Source: Amycolatopsis saalfeldensis
GTDB taxonomy: Bacteria > Actinomycetota > Actinomycetes > Mycobacteriales > Pseudonocardiaceae
Direction of reading: 5' to 3'
DNA: 64,000 bases
Assembly (NCBI RefSeq): GCF_900110575.1
Contig: NZ_FOEF01000003.1
Location: 310,001 to 374,000 of the forward strand
Positions within the stretch are counted from its first letter, which is position 1. Every line of letters starts with the position of its first letter. Positions 17,574 through 25,128 of the stretch are shown here, piece after piece. The position numbers and the translations under genes were made by a program. Under the pieces are notes generated by a model that saw only the letters and a program-made list of their open reading frames with translations, did not search any database and was not told the origin of the DNA.

Positions 17574-19030
17574 AACGGCTGGCCGCGGTCGACCTCGGCG
17601 CGTCCAGCGGGCGCGTGATGGCCGGCTCGGTCGGGCCCGGGCAGCTGGAGATCGAGGAGGTGCGGCGCTTCCCGAACGGCGCCGTGCGCGCGGCCGGGAC
17701 GCTGTACTGGGACGTGCTCGGCCTCCACCGCGAAATCCTCGCCGGCCTCGGCCAGGCGCACCGCGCCGGACCGCTGGACGGCATCGGCATCGACTCGTGG
17801 GCGGTGGACTACGGGCTGCTCGACGCGCGCGGGAACCTGCTCGGCAACCCCGTGCACTACCGCGACGCGCGCACCGAAGGCGTGCTGGAGCGGGTGGTGC
17901 GGACGGTGCCGGAGCGGGAGCTGTTCGACGTCACCGGGCTGCAGCAGCTGCCGTTCAACACGCTGTACCAGCTGGTGTCCGAAAAGGACCGATTGGCCAC
18001 CGCGTCGACCCTGCTGCTGATCCCGGACCTGCTGGCCTACTGGCTCACCGGGCAGGCCGGGGCCGAGCACACCAACGCCTCCACCACGCAGCTCTACGAC
18101 GTGCGCGCGCGGACCTGGGCGACCGGGCTGGCCGGGCGCGTCGGCGTGCCCGCCCGGCTGCTGCCGCCGCTGCGCGAGCCGGGGGAGCGGATCGGCACGC
18201 TGCTGCCGGACCTGGCCGCCGAGCTGGCGCTGCCGGAGCTGCCGGTGGTCGCGGTGGGCTCGCACGACACCGCGTCGGCCGTGGTCGCGGTGCCGGCCGA
18301 GCCCGGCGCGAACTTCGCCTACATCTCCTCGGGCACCTGGTCTCTGGTCGGGCTGGAGCTGGACGCCCCGGAGCTGGGCGACGCCGCGCTGGCCGCGAAC
18401 TTCACCAACGAGGGCGGGGTCGACGGCACGATCCGGTTCCTGCGCAACGTGATGGGCCTGTGGGTGCTCACCGAGACGCTGCGGACGTGGTCCGCCCGGG
18501 ACGAGCGGGCCGAGCTGGCCGAGGTCCTGGCCGAAGCCGCCGCCGCGCCGCCGCTGGGCGCCGTGGTGGACGTGGACGCGCCCGCGTTCCTGCCGCCCGG
18601 GGACATGCCGGCACGCATCGCCGCCGCCTGCCGGGAGACCGGGCAGCGGCCGCCGGCGACCCGCGGCGAGCTGGTCCGGTGCATTGTGGACAGTCTCGCG
18701 CTGGCCTACCGCCGGACCGTCCGCCAGGCCGCGCGGCTGGCGGGCCGGACGGTGGACGTGGTCCACATCGTCGGCGGCGGTGCCCACAACACCCTGCTGT
18801 GCCAGCTGACCGCCGATGCCTGCGAGGTCCCGGTGCTGGCCGGCCCGGTCGAGGCGGCCGCGCTGGGCAACGTGCTCGTGCAGGCCCGCACCCTGGGCGC
18901 CGGCCTGCCGGACCTGGCCGCGATGCGCGAGCTGATCCGCCGGACCCAGCCGCTGCGGCGGTACACGCCTTCGGGCGGGGACTGGGCCGCCGCCGAAGCC
19001 CGGCTGCACCCGGCCGGGGTGTCGCGGTGA
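17570..19030 (+). CDS. rhaB: Rhamnulokinase
   Basis: FGGY-family sugar kinase of 486 residues that phosphorylates L-rhamnulose at C1. Key features are the N-terminal phosphate motif AVDLGASSGRVM, the substrate segment GIDSWAVDYGLLD, TGLQQLPFNTLYQL (typical of rhamnulokinases), VGSHDTASAV, the phosphate motif ISSGTWSLVGLE, and the adenosine motif IVGGGAHNTLLCQLTA. The GTG start overlaps the preceding stop by 4 bases. The product feeds the aldolase half of the gene at 14096, closing the pathway of import, mutarotation, isomerisation, phosphorylation, cleavage and oxidation. Confidence 0.93.
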   Translation: MKRLAAVDLGASSGRVMAGSVGPGQLEIEEVRRFPNGAVRAAGTLYWDVLGLHREILAGLGQAHRAGPLDGIGIDSWAVDYGLLDARGNLLGNPVHYRDARTEGVLERVVRTVPERELFDVTGLQQLPFNTLYQLVSEKDRLATASTLLLIPDLLAYWLTGQAGAEHTNASTTQLYDVRARTWATGLAGRVGVPARLLPPLREPGERIGTLLPDLAAELALPELPVVAVGSHDTASAVVAVPAEPGANFAYISSGTWSLVGLELDAPELGDAALAANFTNEGGVDGTIRFLRNVMGLWVLTETLRTWSARDERAELAEVLAEAAAAPPLGAVVDVDAPAFLPPGDMPARIAAACRETGQRPPATRGELVRCIVDSLALAYRRTVRQAARLAGRTVDVVHIVGGGAHNTLLCQLTADACEVPVLAGPVEAAALGNVLVQARTLGAGLPDLAAMRELIRRTQPLRRYTPSGGDWAAAEARLHPAGVSR

Positions 19031-19152
19031 AGGCCTCCATCACCGCCTCCGACGCGGGTGAGGAGTCCTTCACGGACTTCGACGCGGGTGGGGAGGCCTT
19101 CGCGGACTTCGCGCGGCCGAGGACCCGGCCCGCCATCGTCTTCGCGGACTGA
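19027..19152 (+). CDS. 41-residue ORF made largely of a tandem repeat
   Basis: Open frame from a GTG overlapping the rhaB stop (GTGA) to a TGA inside the ribosome site of the next gene. The peptide is acidic and repetitive: DAGEESFTDF is followed by DAGGEAFADF. The repetition comes from two 30-base units at 19051-19080 and 19081-19110. It may be a real small protein or an intergenic repeat element that happens to stay open. No known domain. Confidence 0.35.
   Translation: MKASITASDAGEESFTDFDAGGEAFADFARPRTRPAIVFAD
19051..19110. repeat. Two 30-base tandem units with palindromic core
   Basis: Units at 19051-19080 and 19081-19110 both begin GACGCGGGTG and end CGGACTTC, with 4 differences. Each holds a near-palindrome (first copy GTGAGGAGTCCTTCAC). 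A shorter related stretch, GTGAAGGCCTCC, precedes them at 19027. Confidence 0.75.
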
Positions 19153-19161
19153 GGAGGAGCG

Positions 19162-19359
19162 GTGCACGCGTCGCTGGCACGCGAGGAGATCGCCCTGCTC
19201 GCCCTGCTGGCCGAAGGCCTGCCGCTGGAGGCCATCGCGCGGCGCCTGGACCTGTCCGACCGCACGATCCGCCGCCGCGTCCGCTCCATCTGCGACCGCC
19301 TCGGCCTCGAGACCCCCATCCAGGCCGTGGTGTGGGCGGCCCGGCGCGGGCTGGTGTGA
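19162..19359 (+). CDS. Orphan LuxR-type helix-turn-helix protein
   Basis: A 65-residue protein that is only the DNA-binding part of a LuxR/NarL regulator: EEIALLALLAEGLPLEAIAR, then RLDLSDRTIRRRVRSICDRLG, the usual recognition helix region. There is no receiver or other sensing domain. The GTG start has a strong ribosome site, GAGGAGG (19151-19157). It lies 9 bases after the 41-residue ORF at the end of the rhamnose operon, so it may be co-transcribed with it. It could act as a small repressor or activator by dimerising on DNA; its target is unknown. Confidence 0.75.
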   Translation: MHASLAREEIALLALLAEGLPLEAIARRLDLSDRTIRRRVRSICDRLGLETPIQAVVWAARRGLV

Positions 19360-19400
19360 CCAGTAGCATCAGCGGCGACCGGTCAGGAGGAAGGGGAGCG

Positions 19401-19985
19401 ATGCCCGCCGAGCTGGAGCTGATCCGCGCGGAACTGGTGGCCGACCCGGACAACGCCTGGGCGCGGGAGCTGGGCTACGAGCCGGTGTTCGCGGCGGCGC
19501 CGGGCGCGCGGATCGCACTGATCGGGCAGGCCCCCGGCCGCAAGGCGCAGGAGAGCGGCGTGCCGTGGGACGACGCGAGCGGCGTCAAACTGCGCGAATG
19601 GCTCGGCGTGACCGACGAGCAGTTCTACGACCCCGCGCTGTTCGCCATCCTGCCCATGGACTTCTACTTCCCCGGCAAGGGCGCCTCCGGCGATCTGCCG
19701 CCGCGCAAGGACTTCGCGCCCAAGTGGCATCCACGGCTGCTCGGCCGGCTGCCGGACATCGCCTTGACGCTGCTGGTCGGCGGGTACGCGCAGAAGTACT
19801 ACCTGGGCGCCTCGGCCGGGGCGAACCTGACCGAGACCGTCCGCGCGTACCGGGACTACCTGCCCTCGAAGCTGCCGCTGGTGCACCCGTCACCGCTGAA
19901 CTTCCGATGGCAGAAGAAGAACCCGTGGTTCGAGGCCGAGGTGGTGCCCGCGCTGCGCGCGAGGGTGCGCGAGGTGCTCGCCTGA
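19401..19985 (+). CDS. Uracil-DNA glycosylase-like protein
   Basis: Protein of 194 residues of the uracil-DNA glycosylase superfamily. The first catalytic motif reads LIGQAPGRKAQESGVPWDD and the distal motif reads LPLVHPSPLNFRW, the His-Pro-Ser loop that grips the DNA minor groove. The middle section has ALFAILPMDFYFPGKGASGD. It lacks the four cysteines of the iron-sulfur UDG families. Members of this uracil-DNA glycosylase-like group are seldom characterised, so activity on uracil is not certain. The ATG follows AAGGGGAG. It converges on the HNH gene; a hairpin spans both stop codons. Confidence 0.78.
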   Translation: MPAELELIRAELVADPDNAWARELGYEPVFAAAPGARIALIGQAPGRKAQESGVPWDDASGVKLREWLGVTDEQFYDPALFAILPMDFYFPGKGASGDLPPRKDFAPKWHPRLLGRLPDIALTLLVGGYAQKYYLGASAGANLTETVRAYRDYLPSKLPLVHPSPLNFRWQKKNPWFEAEVVPALRARVREVLA

Positions 19986-20026
19986 GGCGGTCCCTCCACT
20001 GTGGACATGGTGGAGGAACCGCCTCA
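19983..20026. terminator. Bidirectional hairpin built from two convergent stop codons
   Basis: 17-base arms (19983-19999 and 20010-20026) with one mismatch around a 10-base loop. The base of the left arm is the TGA of the UDG-like gene and the base of the right arm is the stop of the HNH gene. It likely ends transcription from both sides. Confidence 0.75.
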
Positions 20027-20488
20027 AGCCCAGGCCGGCCGGTGCAGCTCGTCCCAGGAAGGCACGCGCGGGGCGAAGCGCAGCGACAACCCGGCCTCGG
20101 CCGGGGTCCGGTCGGCCTTGCGGGAATTGCAGCTGCGCGCCGTGCCCCCGCACGCCGCGACGGTGTTGAGCCAGCTGGTGCGCTCGCCGCCGCGGGAGAG
20201 CGGCACCACGTGGTCGACCGTGGTGGCGCGGCGGCCGCAGTAGGCGCACTGGTGGCCGTCCCGCTGCAGCACGCCCCGGCGCGACCAGCGCGGCGGGCCG
20301 GAGTAACGCCACTTCATCACCACGTAGCGCACCAGCCGCACGACCTTGGGACGCGGGAACAGCCCGCCGAAATCGGTGCCGTCGGTCTCGTGGACCACCG
20401 CCACGTCACGCACCAGCATGCGTATCGCGTGGGCGACGGACACGGTGTGCAGGGGCTCGTAGCCGGCATTGAGGACCAGTACTCCCAT
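20024..20488 (-). CDS. HNH endonuclease
   Basis: HNH nuclease of 154 residues of a family widespread in actinobacteria. The N-terminus GVLVLNAGYEPLHTVSVAHA is typical, followed by the core QCAYCGRRATTVDHVVPLSR with the first Cys pair and the catalytic DH, then NTVAACGGTARSCNSRKADR supplying the later zinc ligands and N-H motif. The start at 20488 gives the family N-terminus; AGGGAGG lies 11 bases upstream, and a longer frame to 20755 crosses a terminator and is rejected. Cellular role unknown. A small peptide gene and terminator lie just upstream on the same strand. Confidence 0.85.
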   Translation of the reverse strand: MGVLVLNAGYEPLHTVSVAHAIRMLVRDVAVVHETDGTDFGGLFPRPKVVRLVRYVVMKWRYSGPPRWSRRGVLQRDGHQCAYCGRRATTVDHVVPLSRGGERTSWLNTVAACGGTARSCNSRKADRTPAEAGLSLRFAPRVPSWDELHRPAWA

Positions 20489-20530
20489 GGCGACGGGCAC
20501 CTCCCTTCGGGAGTCGGGCGGGCGGGAACG

Positions 20531-20566
20531 AAAAAAGCCGCCCGGCTCGGTTTCCCGACGGGCGGC
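20531..20566 (-). terminator. Intrinsic terminator, or attenuator, ahead of the HNH gene
   Basis: On the minus strand an 8-base stem GCCGCCCG/CGGGCGGC with an inner 4-base stem is followed by six T residues (A tract at 20531-20536). It lies 26 bases after the 34-codon ORF and about 40 bases before the HNH start, so it may simply end the small transcript or control read-through into the HNH gene. Confidence 0.8.
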
Positions 20567-20592
20567 TCCCTGCGTAGGACGCGCTGGGCACG

Positions 20593-20697
20593 TCACGGCG
20601 GGGAGCCTGGGGTCGCTAGGGCACACAACGGGCAAAGCTCGTCGCACAGCGAGGCGCGCTCGTTGCTGCGCGCCTGGTGCATGGCCTTGCCGGGCAT
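20593..20697 (-). CDS. 34-residue Cys-containing peptide gene
   Basis: Small gene not resembling anything I know. The ATG at 20697 is preceded by a near-perfect ribosome site GAGGAG at 6 bases, and a promoter lies further upstream. The peptide is basic in its first half and has CDELCPLCAL in its second half, encoded with Leu codons CTT, TTG and CTA and Cys TGT that are rare in this genome. It ends 26 bases before an intrinsic terminator. It may be a free-standing peptide or a leader peptide whose translation controls the terminator and the HNH gene. Confidence 0.55.
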   Translation of the reverse strand: MPGKAMHQARSNERASLCDELCPLCALATPGSPP

Positions 20698-20726
20698 GGG
20701 GTGCTCCTCGTTCTCGGACGTGGTCA

Positions 20727-20755
20727 TCATGACCGAAGCCGGACCGGCCCGTCAA
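20727..20755 (-). promoter_or_regulatory. Promoter for the 34-residue peptide gene
   Basis: On the minus strand TTGACG (20755-20750) and TCATGA (20732-20727) are 17 bases apart. The predicted start near 20720 leaves a leader of about 22 bases that contains GAGGAG. Confidence 0.5.
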
Positions 20756-20830
20756 CGCCGATAACGTTGCGATTGCCAGGCCGGACGCCCCGGCCGCGGC
20801 CCGGCGCCTCCACTGTGGACATTTCCGGCG

Positions 20831-21424
20831 TCAGCCGGGCGGCACCGTGGACAGCAGCAGTGCGAACGCGTCTTCCACGGCCGCCGCCAGCGCTCGCGGC
20901 TCCGGCCCCGCGACGGTCCGGCCCGCGCGGAAGCACCCCAGCGCGAGCTGGGCGGCCAGTGCCGCCTCCAGCTCGGGCATGCCCTGCGTCCGCAGTGTGG
21001 AGACCATGGCTTCGGCCAGGTTCAGCAGCTTGCGTTCGCCGCGGTCGTGCAGCTCCGGACTGTCGCTGACGAGCCGCATGCGCAGGCGGTAGCGCTTCGC
21101 GTCGGCGGTCACCGCCTCGCACATCGCGTGGACGGCGGCGCGCGCCTGGTCCAGCGCCTCGCGCAAGGTGGGCGGCGTTTCGGCGGGCTCGGCGCGCAGG
21201 CCCAGCAGCCACTCGGCCATCCCCCGCTCTTCGGCGAACAGCACTTCCTGCTTGTCGCCGAAGTACCGGAAGAACGTGGTCCGGCCGACCTCCGCGCGCT
21301 CTGCGATCTCCGTGACCGTCACGTCCGCGAAACCACGCTCGGCGAACAGCGCGAAAGCCGCGTCGACGATGGCTTCCTGGGCCCGCCGGCGTTTGCGCTC
21401 GCGGAGCGGGGGCAGCGGCGGCAT
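20831..21424 (-). CDS. TetR-family regulator
   Basis: TetR/AcrR-type repressor of 197 residues. The DNA-binding domain reads AIVDAAFALFAERGFADVTV, then EIAERAEVGRTTFFRYFGDKQEVLF; the C-terminal ligand domain is not assigned to a subfamily. It stands alone: the neighbouring genes on both sides have separate signals. Two boxes matching GGTACTCAGTGCC lie 38-67 bases upstream of the start and are probably its own operator. The same box stands before a second TetR gene at 53766, whose recognition helix (VGRRTFFRYF) is nearly identical. The inducing ligand is unknown. Confidence 0.88.
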   Translation of the reverse strand: MPPLPPLRERKRRRAQEAIVDAAFALFAERGFADVTVTEIAERAEVGRTTFFRYFGDKQEVLFAEERGMAEWLLGLRAEPAETPPTLREALDQARAAVHAMCEAVTADAKRYRLRMRLVSDSPELHDRGERKLLNLAEAMVSTLRTQGMPELEAALAAQLALGCFRAGRTVAGPEPRALAAAVEDAFALLLSTVPPG

Positions 21425-21461
21425 GGCGCCAGGCTAGCCGATCCGGTCCCGGATGTCGTAC

Positions 21462-21491
21462 GGTACTCAGTGCCAATTAGTACTCAGTTCC
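21462..21491. promoter_or_regulatory. Two operator boxes for a TetR regulator
   Basis: GGTACTCAGTGCC (21462-21474) and AGTACTCAGTTCC (21479-21491) are repeats spaced 17 bases apart, upstream of the minus-strand TetR start at 21424. The rest of the 260-base gap up to 21684 shows no gene or clear signal. Confidence 0.6.
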
Positions 21492-21684
21492 GGAGGTGGC
21501 CGACCACCGGCTTGTTCCGCGACGCCTTTCGCGCACTCGCCCGCCGCGTCCGGCGCCATGCTCGCGAAGGCCGTCGCCGGACCCCGCCCCGGCGAAACGG
21601 GCGCGTACGTCGACCGTGAGGAAGAGCTGTGCGCCTTGCCGGTCGAAGTCGGCTGATTCCCGTTCCGGGCACGGGATTCCGGCT

Positions 21685-22536
21685 TCAGCGGCCGTACAGC
21701 TCGGTCAGCAGCGCGACCGCCTCGGGGGTGGCCGGGTGCGGGTCGCGGCGGGGCCAGGCCAGGTGCACCGGCACGGGCGCGGCGTCGCGGACGCGGCGGT
21801 AGGCGATGCCGTCCCGCCGGTACTGCGTGACGGTGGCGTGCGGGGTGATCCCGACGCACCGGCCGGTCGCGATGGCGGCGAGCCAGTCGTCCACATCGTG
21901 GGTCTGCCCGACCCGCGGGCGGGCGTCCTCGGGCCACAGGTCGACCGTGGTGGTGCCGGTGCGGCGGTCGATCACCAGCTCGCGCCCGGCGATCTCGGCG
22001 AGGGTGACCGTGCGGCGGCGCGCCCACGGGTCGTCGGCCGCCATCGCGCAGTAACGGGCCTCGTAGCCGACGGTCCGGTGGGCGTAGTGGCGGGGGTCGA
22101 CCGCGGTGCGCAGCACGGCGACGTCGCACAGGCCCTCGGCCAGGCCGCCGGTCGGGGTGTTGGTGCGGACCACGAGCAGCTCGACGTCCGGGTGCCGGGC
22201 GGCCCAGCGCCGCTGGAACTCGGCGGTGTGCCGCCCCAGCGCCGACCAGGCGTGCCCCACCCGCAGCCGGGTGTGTCCGGTGGTGGCCTCGCGGACCAGC
22301 TCGTCGGCCTCGGCCAGCAGGTGCCGGGCGCGGGCGAGGACCTGCACGCCCGCGGTGGTCGGGACGACGCTGCGGCTCGTGCGGTGCAGCACCCGCACGC
22401 CGAGCACCCGCTCCAGCGCGAGCAGCGTCCGCGACACCGCTGCCTGCGACACCCCCAGCTCGATCGCCGCGTCGGTGAACGTGCCGGTGTCCACGATCGC
22501 GGCCAGGCACCGCAGGTGGCGCAGCTCCAGATCCAT
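21685..22536 (-). CDS. LysR-family regulator
   Basis: LysR-type transcription factor of 283 residues with N-terminal winged helix MDLELRHLRCLAAIVDTGTF, TDAAIELGVSQAAVSRTLLA and a C-terminal effector-binding domain. The start at 22536 gives the usual family N-terminus; a longer start at 22578 adds 14 residues and would run over the operator region. It is divergent from an EamA-type exporter 68 bases away, so it probably activates that exporter when an effector is present. The effector is unknown, possibly an amino acid since this exporter family includes amino-acid exporters. Confidence 0.88.
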   Translation of the reverse strand: MDLELRHLRCLAAIVDTGTFTDAAIELGVSQAAVSRTLLALERVLGVRVLHRTSRSVVPTTAGVQVLARARHLLAEADELVREATTGHTRLRVGHAWSALGRHTAEFQRRWAARHPDVELLVVRTNTPTGGLAEGLCDVAVLRTAVDPRHYAHRTVGYEARYCAMAADDPWARRRTVTLAEIAGRELVIDRRTGTTTVDLWPEDARPRVGQTHDVDDWLAAIATGRCVGITPHATVTQYRRDGIAYRRVRDAAPVPVHLAWPRRDPHPATPEAVALLTELYGR

Positions 22537-22563
22537 GCGTTCAGCGTATAGCCGCGCTGTTTC

Positions 22564-22578
22564 ATGCATTTTGCGCAT
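22564..22578. promoter_or_regulatory. Possible LysR binding site
   Basis: ATGC-N7-GCAT (22564-22578) in the LysR/EamA divergent region fits the loose palindromes bound by LysR proteins. Confidence 0.4.
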
Positions 22579-22604
22579 GGATGGCCACGGCGCACGCTCG
22601 GGCC

Positions 22605-23483
22605 ATGACGACGACCGAACGCGCGGCCGGGACAGCGCCGCAGGAGCGCCGCGCCGCCGGGGTGGCGCTGATGCTGGGCAGCGCGCTGGCCAACCAGACC
22701 GGCGCGGCGACCGGGGCGCTGGCCTTCCCGGTGGTCGGCCCCGCCGGGGTCGTGGCGGTGCGGCAGTGGGTGGCCGGCGCGCTGCTGCTGGCCGTCGGAC
22801 GGCCGCGGCTGCGCTCGTTCACCGCGCGGCAGTGGCGCCCGGTCCTGGCGCTGGCGGCCGTGTTCGGCACGATGAACCTCACGCTGTACAGCGCGATCGA
22901 CCGCATCGGCCTGGGGCTCGCGGTGACGCTGGAGTTCCTGGGCCCGCTCGCGGTGGCGCTGGCCGGCTCGCGCCGGAAGCCGGACCTGGCGTGCGCGCTC
23001 GCCGCCGCGGGGGCCGTGGCGGTGCTGGCCCGCCCGCAACCCACCACGGACTACGCCGGCATCGGGCTGGCGTTGCTGGCCGCGGCCTGCTGGGCCGGCT
23101 ACATCCTGCTGAACCGGACCGTCGGACGGCGCCTGCCCGGCGTGCAGGGCACCGCGGCCGCGGCCGGCGCGTCCGCACTGGCCTACCTTCCGATCGGGGT
23201 GCTCGCCTTCGCGCACCACCCGCCGACGACGGCTGCCCTCGGACAGGCGCTCGTCGCCGGAGTGCTTTCCTCGGCCGTGCCGCTCCTGGTCGACCTGCTG
23301 GCTCTGCGCCGGGTGCCCGCCGCGTTCTTCGGCGTGTTCATGAGCGTCAACCCGGTGCTGGCCGCGCTGGTCGGCCTCGTGGTGCTCCATCAGCACCCCG
23401 ACGCGGCCGCTTGGACGGCGATCGCGGTCATCGTGGCGGCCAACTCGGTGGTCGCCGGACGGCGGGCGCCGGCCGTGTCGTAA
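22605..23483 (+). CDS. EamA-family (RhtA-like) exporter
   Basis: Inner-membrane transporter of 292 residues with about ten hydrophobic spans forming two EamA repeats: the first around TGAATGALAFPVVGPAGVVA and the second around LLAAACWAGYILLNRTVG. Charges between spans follow the family pattern, and the closing section VFMSVNPVLAALVGLVVL is characteristic of the RhtA threonine/homoserine exporter branch. Start 22605 is preferred because the LysR site sits at 22564-22578; 22581 is also possible. The stop codon overlaps the operator for the next gene. Confidence 0.85.
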   Translation: MTTTERAAGTAPQERRAAGVALMLGSALANQTGAATGALAFPVVGPAGVVAVRQWVAGALLLAVGRPRLRSFTARQWRPVLALAAVFGTMNLTLYSAIDRIGLGLAVTLEFLGPLAVALAGSRRKPDLACALAAAGAVAVLARPQPTTDYAGIGLALLAAACWAGYILLNRTVGRRLPGVQGTAAAAGASALAYLPIGVLAFAHHPPTTAALGQALVAGVLSSAVPLLVDLLALRRVPAAFFGVFMSVNPVLAALVGLVVLHQHPDAAAWTAIAVIVAANSVVAGRRAPAVS

Positions 23484-23500
23484 TCGACACAGTGTCGATT
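23482..23500. promoter_or_regulatory. Perfect palindromic operator before the SDR-TetR pair
   Basis: AATCGACAC-A-GTGTCGATT has perfect 9-base arms. It overlaps the exporter stop and precedes a possible -10 box TAGAGT (23516-23521). Likely site for the TetR protein encoded at 24389. Confidence 0.75.
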
Positions 23501-23528
23501 TAATCCGACGCGATGTAGAGTCGATGGC

Positions 23529-24392
23529 ATGACCACTCGGACCTTCCTCATCACCGGTGTCAGCAGCGGCCTCGGCCGGGCCTTCGCGCAAGGGGCGCTC
23601 GACGCCGGGCACACCGTGGTCGGCACCGTCCGCAAGGCGGCCGACCTCGCGGCCTTCGAGGCGCTCGCCCCGGGCCGGGCCCACGCGCGGCAGCTCGACG
23701 TCACCGACGACCACGCGGTACCGGCCGTGGTGGGCGAGATCGAAGAGACCGTCGGGCCGATCGACGTCCTGATCGCGAACGCCGGTTACGGCCACGAAGG
23801 CGTGTTCGAGGAGTCACCGATCGCCGAGCTGCGCGCGCAGTTCGACGCCAACGTGTTCGGCGTCGCCTCGACCGTGCAGGCGGTGCTGCCGTCCATGCGG
23901 AAACGGCGTTCGGGGCACATCTTCGCGGTCGGCTCCATGGGCGGGCTGATGACGGTGCCGGGGCTGGCCTACTACTGCGGCAGCAAGTACGCGGTCGAGG
24001 GAATGCTCGAAACCGTCGCCAAGGAGGTGGCCGGCTTCGGCGTGCACGTCACGATCCTCGAGCCCGGCTCGTTCCGCACCGACTGGGCGGGCCGCTCCAT
24101 GGTCCGCAGTGAACGGTCCATTGTGGAGTACGACGAGCTGTTCGAGCCCATCCGCGCGGCCCGGCAGGCGGCCAGCGGCCATCAGCTGGGCGATCCGGCG
24201 AAGGCCGCCGAGGCGGTGCTCCGGGTGATCGACTCGGAGAAGCCCCCGGTGCACCTGGTGCTGGGCTCCGACGCGCTGCGCCTGGTCGCGGCCGGCCGCT
24301 CGGCCGTCGAAGCCGATTTGCGGGAGTGGGAGGGCCTTTCGCGGTCCACCGACTTCCCGGACGGCCACCAGATCGTGTCGAACCGGCCGTGA
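23529..24392 (+). CDS. Short-chain dehydrogenase/reductase
   Basis: Classical NAD(P)-dependent short-chain dehydrogenase of 287 residues: cofactor motif TGVSSGLGRAFAQ, DVTD, NAGYG, and active site YYCGSKYAVEG with the Tyr-x3-Lys pair and a Ser shortly upstream (VGSMGG). No ribosome site is visible; the -10-like TAGAGT ends 7 bases before the ATG, so the mRNA may be leaderless. The stop overlaps the GTG of the TetR gene. Substrate unknown; such enzymes next to TetR genes often act on xenobiotic carbonyl or hydroxyl compounds. Confidence 0.88.
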   Translation: MTTRTFLITGVSSGLGRAFAQGALDAGHTVVGTVRKAADLAAFEALAPGRAHARQLDVTDDHAVPAVVGEIEETVGPIDVLIANAGYGHEGVFEESPIAELRAQFDANVFGVASTVQAVLPSMRKRRSGHIFAVGSMGGLMTVPGLAYYCGSKYAVEGMLETVAKEVAGFGVHVTILEPGSFRTDWAGRSMVRSERSIVEYDELFEPIRAARQAASGHQLGDPAKAAEAVLRVIDSEKPPVHLVLGSDALRLVAAGRSAVEADLREWEGLSRSTDFPDGHQIVSNRP

Positions 24393-25003
24393 CCGGGCCC
24401 GGGAAACGGCGCTCGGCCCCGACCAAGGGGGACCGGCGGGAGCAGGCGATCCTCGACGCGGCCGAGGCGTTGCTGGAGCACGAGAGCGTCGAGCCGATGA
24501 CGGTGGAGACGATCGCCAAGGGGGCCGGGATTTCGCGTGCCTCGCTGTATTTCTACTTCGGCTCCAAGCACGAGGTGCTCGCCGCGCTGGTGGCGCGCAC
24601 GGTCGCCGTGCTGCGCGAAGACGCGCTCGGCGCGGCCGGCGACACCGTCTCCAGTCCCGAAGAGACGGTCCGCGAAGCCGTGCGGCGCACCGCGAAACAA
24701 TGGCGCGAGCACGGTTTGGTGATGCGCGCGGCGGTGGACTTTTCCGCGGCCGTCCCGGAAATCGGCGAGCTGTGGCAGGACACGCTCGCTTCCTACGCCG
24801 AGGCGATGGCCCGCGTCCTGGTCCGTGGTGGCATCCCGGACGAGAAAGGGCCCGAGGGCGCCGCCGCGTTGGCGCGCGGCCTCTGCTGGATGACCGAGCG
24901 GACGTTCTACTGGGCGTCGGCTCGCCCCCGCGAACTGCGCGCGGCGACCGAGACCTGCGCCCGGATCTGGCTGCGGGTGCTCGCCTCCGCCGAAAGCGCG
25001 TAA
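24389..25003 (+). CDS. TetR-family regulator of the SDR gene
   Basis: TetR-type regulator of 204 residues with helix-turn-helix EQAILDAAEALLEHESVEPM, then TVETIAKGAGISRASLYFYFGSKHEVL; the ligand domain resembles the EthR branch (WREHGLVMRAAVDFSAAVPE, then MTERTFYW). The GTG start overlaps the dehydrogenase stop (GTGA), so both proteins are made from one transcript. It most likely binds the perfect palindrome at 23482-23500 and represses the two genes until an unknown small ligand appears. Confidence 0.88.
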   Translation: MTGPGKRRSAPTKGDRREQAILDAAEALLEHESVEPMTVETIAKGAGISRASLYFYFGSKHEVLAALVARTVAVLREDALGAAGDTVSSPEETVREAVRRTAKQWREHGLVMRAAVDFSAAVPEIGELWQDTLASYAEAMARVLVRGGIPDEKGPEGAAALARGLCWMTERTFYWASARPRELRAATETCARIWLRVLASAESA

Positions 25004-25049
25004 TCGGCGGGAAAAGTGTCCTTTCAGCCCTACTTTCGTGCTGAGGAAA

Positions 25050-25065
25050 GCTAATACGTATTAGC
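25050..25065. promoter_or_regulatory. LacI-type operator GCTAATACGTATTAGC
   Basis: Perfect 16-base palindrome just upstream of a possible promoter (TTGCCT 25069-25074, TAACGT 25093-25098, 18 apart) for the secreted protein at 25129. The same 14-base core occurs at 59106-59119 before a LacI gene. Confidence 0.8.
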
Positions 25066-25128
25066 GTCTTGCCTTTGTCTCGCGTGGCTGCCTAACGTCT
25101 TGGCCACGCCGGACGAAGGAGTTCACCG

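Noticed and set aside
20489..20755. Long N-terminal extension of the HNH nuclease
   Set aside because: It would run through an intrinsic terminator and another small gene; family members start at the MGVLVLNAGYEP position.
21453..21656. Plus-strand frame in the gap before the LysR gene
   Set aside because: No ribosome site, starts inside the TetR operator boxes, and codes for an unremarkable Ala/Pro/Gly-rich sequence.
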